64,000 nucleotides of DNA from assembly GCF_003626695.1 (NCBI RefSeq), contig NZ_RBAH01000015.1:124001-188000 (forward strand). The letters run 5' to 3'. The number at the start of each line of letters is the position of its first letter. Position 1 is the stretch's first letter. Of this stretch, positions 62,439-64,000 are shown in pieces. Both the position numbers and the translations under genes were made by a program. Below the pieces are notes generated by a model. The model had not been told where the DNA came from. It was given only the letters and a program-made list of their open reading frames with translations, and did not search any database. Origin of the DNA: Paenibacillus ginsengarvi (GTDB lineage Bacteria > Bacillota > Bacilli > Paenibacillales > NBRC-103111).

Positions 62439-63776
62439 ATGAATCGGATACTGAAACGATGGACAGGCACGGGCACGGCCGTTCTGCTTACATCCGCACT
62501 GCTTGCCGGCTGCGCGGGAGGCGCGAAGAACGAAGCCGGAGAAGGCACGCAGGGAGGCGGAGCGGGAGCGAAGCCGTTCCAGGGCAAAAGCATCACGCTC
62601 GTCACGGCGAACCATCCGTGGGGCGAAGCGATCAAGCCGCTGCTTCCGGAGTTCGAAGCGGCCACGGGGATGAAGGTCAACGTGCAAAGCTTCTTCGAGG
62701 ACCAGCTGACGCAGAAGCTGACCGTACAATTTACGGCCGGTTCGGCGACGCCGGATGTGTTCATGTACCGCCCGCTTCAGGAAGGCAAACTGTTCTACAA
62801 AAACGGCTGGGTACAGCCTTTGGACGAATATTCGACGAAAGATGCGGCTTACGATTTTAACGATTTCTCCAAATCCTCGATCGGTTCCGTAACGGTGGAC
62901 GGAAAGCTGGCCGGCATTCCGATCATCACGGAACAGGAAATTTTGTACTACCGCAAAGATTTGCTGAAAAACGCCGGCATCGAGGTGCCGAAGACGCTGG
63001 ACGAGCTGGTCGCCGCGGTCAAGAAGCTGCACGATCCGTCCAAAGAAATGTACGGCTTCGTAGCCCGCGGCCAGCGTTCCCCGCTCGTTACGCAAGTGTC
63101 CTCGTTCCTGTACTCGGAAGGCGCGGACTTTATGAACGGCGACAAAGCGACGATCAACACGCCGGAAGCGGTCAAGGCGTTTACGACGTATGGCACGCTG
63201 CTGAAAGACTTCGGTCCTCCGGGAGTGCTCAACATGTCGTGGCCGCAAGCGTTCGGCATTTTCGCCCAAGGCAAAGTCGCTTTCCTGACCGACGCCAACT
63301 CGCTGTATAAAAATGCGACCGATCCGGAAAAATCGAAGGTGGCCGATCAGGTAGGCTTTGCGATGTTCCCGGGCGGCAAAGGCGGCTCCAAGCCGTACAG
63401 CATTACGTCGTGGGGGCTCGCGATGAACTCGAAGGCGGCAAACAAGGATGCGGCTTGGGAGTTTATCAAATGGGCGTCGAGCAAGGATGTCGTGCTGAAG
63501 ACGCAGCAGGCGGGCAACCCGGGCGCACGCGCATCGATCTGGGATAAAGCCGAAGGAACGACCGGCTTCCCGGCCGATCTTGTGCCGATCATCAAGGAAA
63601 GCGCCAAAAACGGCGTCGACCATGACCGCCCGGTTGTGATCAGCGTCGGCGAAGCGCGTGATGCGGTCGGTGAAATCGTGCAGCAGGTCATGGCCGGCCA
63701 AACGAACATTCAGGATACGGCCAACAAGGCGAATGCCGCCCTGCAAGCGATCGTGGATAAAGACAAAGGGAAATAA
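62439..63776 (+). CDS. ABC sugar-binding lipoprotein of a separate subfamily
   Basis: A 445-residue solute-binding protein with lipobox LLAGC at about residues 21-25 and a Gly-rich tether. It has ITLVTANHPWGEAIKPLLPE and LYYRKDLLKNAGIEVPKTLDE, as in maltose or glycerol-3-phosphate type binding proteins. It lacks the FDKFGVPYPKDG signature of the four orphan copies. TATGGAGGG precedes the ATG. Its permease gene follows after a stem-loop, so it is the only SBP here with its own transporter parts. Confidence 0.92.
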   Translation: MNRILKRWTGTGTAVLLTSALLAGCAGGAKNEAGEGTQGGGAGAKPFQGKSITLVTANHPWGEAIKPLLPEFEAATGMKVNVQSFFEDQLTQKLTVQFTAGSATPDVFMYRPLQEGKLFYKNGWVQPLDEYSTKDAAYDFNDFSKSSIGSVTVDGKLAGIPIITEQEILYYRKDLLKNAGIEVPKTLDELVAAVKKLHDPSKEMYGFVARGQRSPLVTQVSSFLYSEGADFMNGDKATINTPEAVKAFTTYGTLLKDFGPPGVLNMSWPQAFGIFAQGKVAFLTDANSLYKNATDPEKSKVADQVGFAMFPGGKGGSKPYSITSWGLAMNSKAANKDAAWEFIKWASSKDVVLKTQQAGNPGARASIWDKAEGTTGFPADLVPIIKESAKNGVDHDRPVVISVGEARDAVGEIVQQVMAGQTNIQDTANKANAALQAIVDKDKGK

Positions 63777-63808
63777 ACACCGGGAAACAAGCGGCGATAA
63801 AAGGATGG

Positions 63809-63837
63809 GGAAGGGTCATAAACGGATGACCCTTTCC
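63809..63837 (+). promoter_or_regulatory. Intercistronic stem-loop between SBP and permease
   Basis: GGAAGGGTCAT (63809-63819) pairs with ATGACCCTTTCC (63826-63837) with one bulge and no T run. Such stems between binding-protein and permease genes usually stabilise the upstream mRNA and lower permease output. Confidence 0.65.
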
Positions 63838-63894
63838 ATGTTTGCTTGTCGCGAAGCGCTATTCGTTTGTGGAAAGATGGGGTGAAGCTTTTTC

Positions 63895-64000
63895 ATGCAA
63901 TACAGCTGGTTTGATCGCAATTTGAAATGGATCTATGTCATTCCCGCCGTCTTGTTCGTGCTGGTGATGATGCTGTTCCCGATTATTTACACCGTCAGGA
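63895..64000 (+). CDS. ABC sugar transporter permease, N-terminal part (cut by window edge)
   Basis: The frame from the ATG at 63895 encodes MQYSWFDRNLKWIYVIPAV followed by LFVLVMMLFPIIYTVR and runs off the window. A short charged N-terminus then a first membrane helix ending in PIIYT is typical of UgpA/MalF-type carbohydrate permeases. GGGGTGA lies upstream. It would pair with the SBP at 62439. Confidence 0.8.
   Translation, partial: MQYSWFDRNLKWIYVIPAVLFVLVMMLFPIIYTVR

Noticed and set aside
62424..63746. Open frame of 440 codons antisense to the SBP at 62439
   Set aside because: It mirrors the SBP gene almost end to end and its translation is Arg/His-rich with no family features.

Overview
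The window looks like a chromosomal segment of a Gram-positive, spore-forming soil bacterium of the Paenibacillus group. The reasons are the moderately high GC, strong AGGAGG-type ribosome binding sites with several GTG/TTG starts, lipobox-bearing sugar-binding lipoproteins, abundant AraC-type regulators, a 7TMR-DISM-like hybrid kinase, and housekeeping genes (trxA, aroC, niaP-like) that resemble Bacillus/Paenibacillus proteins. No rRNA, tRNA, CRISPR array, prophage or intact insertion sequence was seen. Family assignments come from reading motifs; no database search was run.

Layout. 1-5.7 kb: a cut AraC-type regulator, a double-ThuA protein with an MDR-type dehydrogenase, a TRIC/UPF0126 channel, and an SGNH plus alpha/beta-hydrolase fusion. 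5.7-17.4 kb: a GH38 alpha-mannosidase divergent from an AraR-like GntR/LacI repressor, then a membrane-anchored AraC protein. Next comes an apparent operon of lyxose-isomerase-like cupin, sugar-binding lipoprotein, Tat-exported beta-helix protein, DUF4432 epimerase-like protein and PL22-like oligogalacturonate lyase. 17.4-26.9 kb: mostly core genes (Rrf2 regulator, IDEAL-like protein, thioredoxin, niacin transporter, MutS-like ATPase, GH43-like protein, chorismate synthase, aquaporin), with intergenic palindromic repeats. 27-40.8 kb: a GHL6/fucosidase-like protein, an AraC regulator divergent from a lipoprotein / secreted GH / GH78 rhamnosidase / Gfo-Idh operon, and a GntR-SBP fusion gene that appears joined by deletion to the end of another oxidoreductase gene. 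40.9-45.7 kb: a CheY-like protein, a two-kinase hybrid sensor and a REC-BTAD regulator. 45.8-57.5 kb: a sulfatase, a GH31-AraC fusion divergent from a lipoprotein / Gfo-Idh / isomerase / Tat beta-helix operon, and a BNR-repeat protein. 57.7-64 kb: an IclR regulator, a fourth orphan lipoprotein with a divergent AraC regulator, a DHDPS-family aldolase, and a fifth, unrelated SBP followed by its ABC permease (cut by the window end).

How it works together (inference). Most of the window serves plant-polysaccharide use (pectin, rhamnogalacturonan, mannosides, sulfated or acidic sugars). Four sugar-binding lipoproteins of one subfamily each sit beside their own AraC-type regulator and, in three cases, their own enzymes, yet none has a permease next to it. 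This suggests interchangeable receptors feeding a shared transporter.

The most unusual gene is the GH31-AraC fusion at 47410-50436. Its glycosidase domain appears to have Ser at both catalytic Asp positions, so it may be a sugar sensor built from a dead enzyme and attached directly to a DNA-binding domain. Other notable items are the GntR-SBP fusion and its deletion junction, the duplicated sulfatase gene tail, and a dispersed palindromic repeat with a period near 53 bases.
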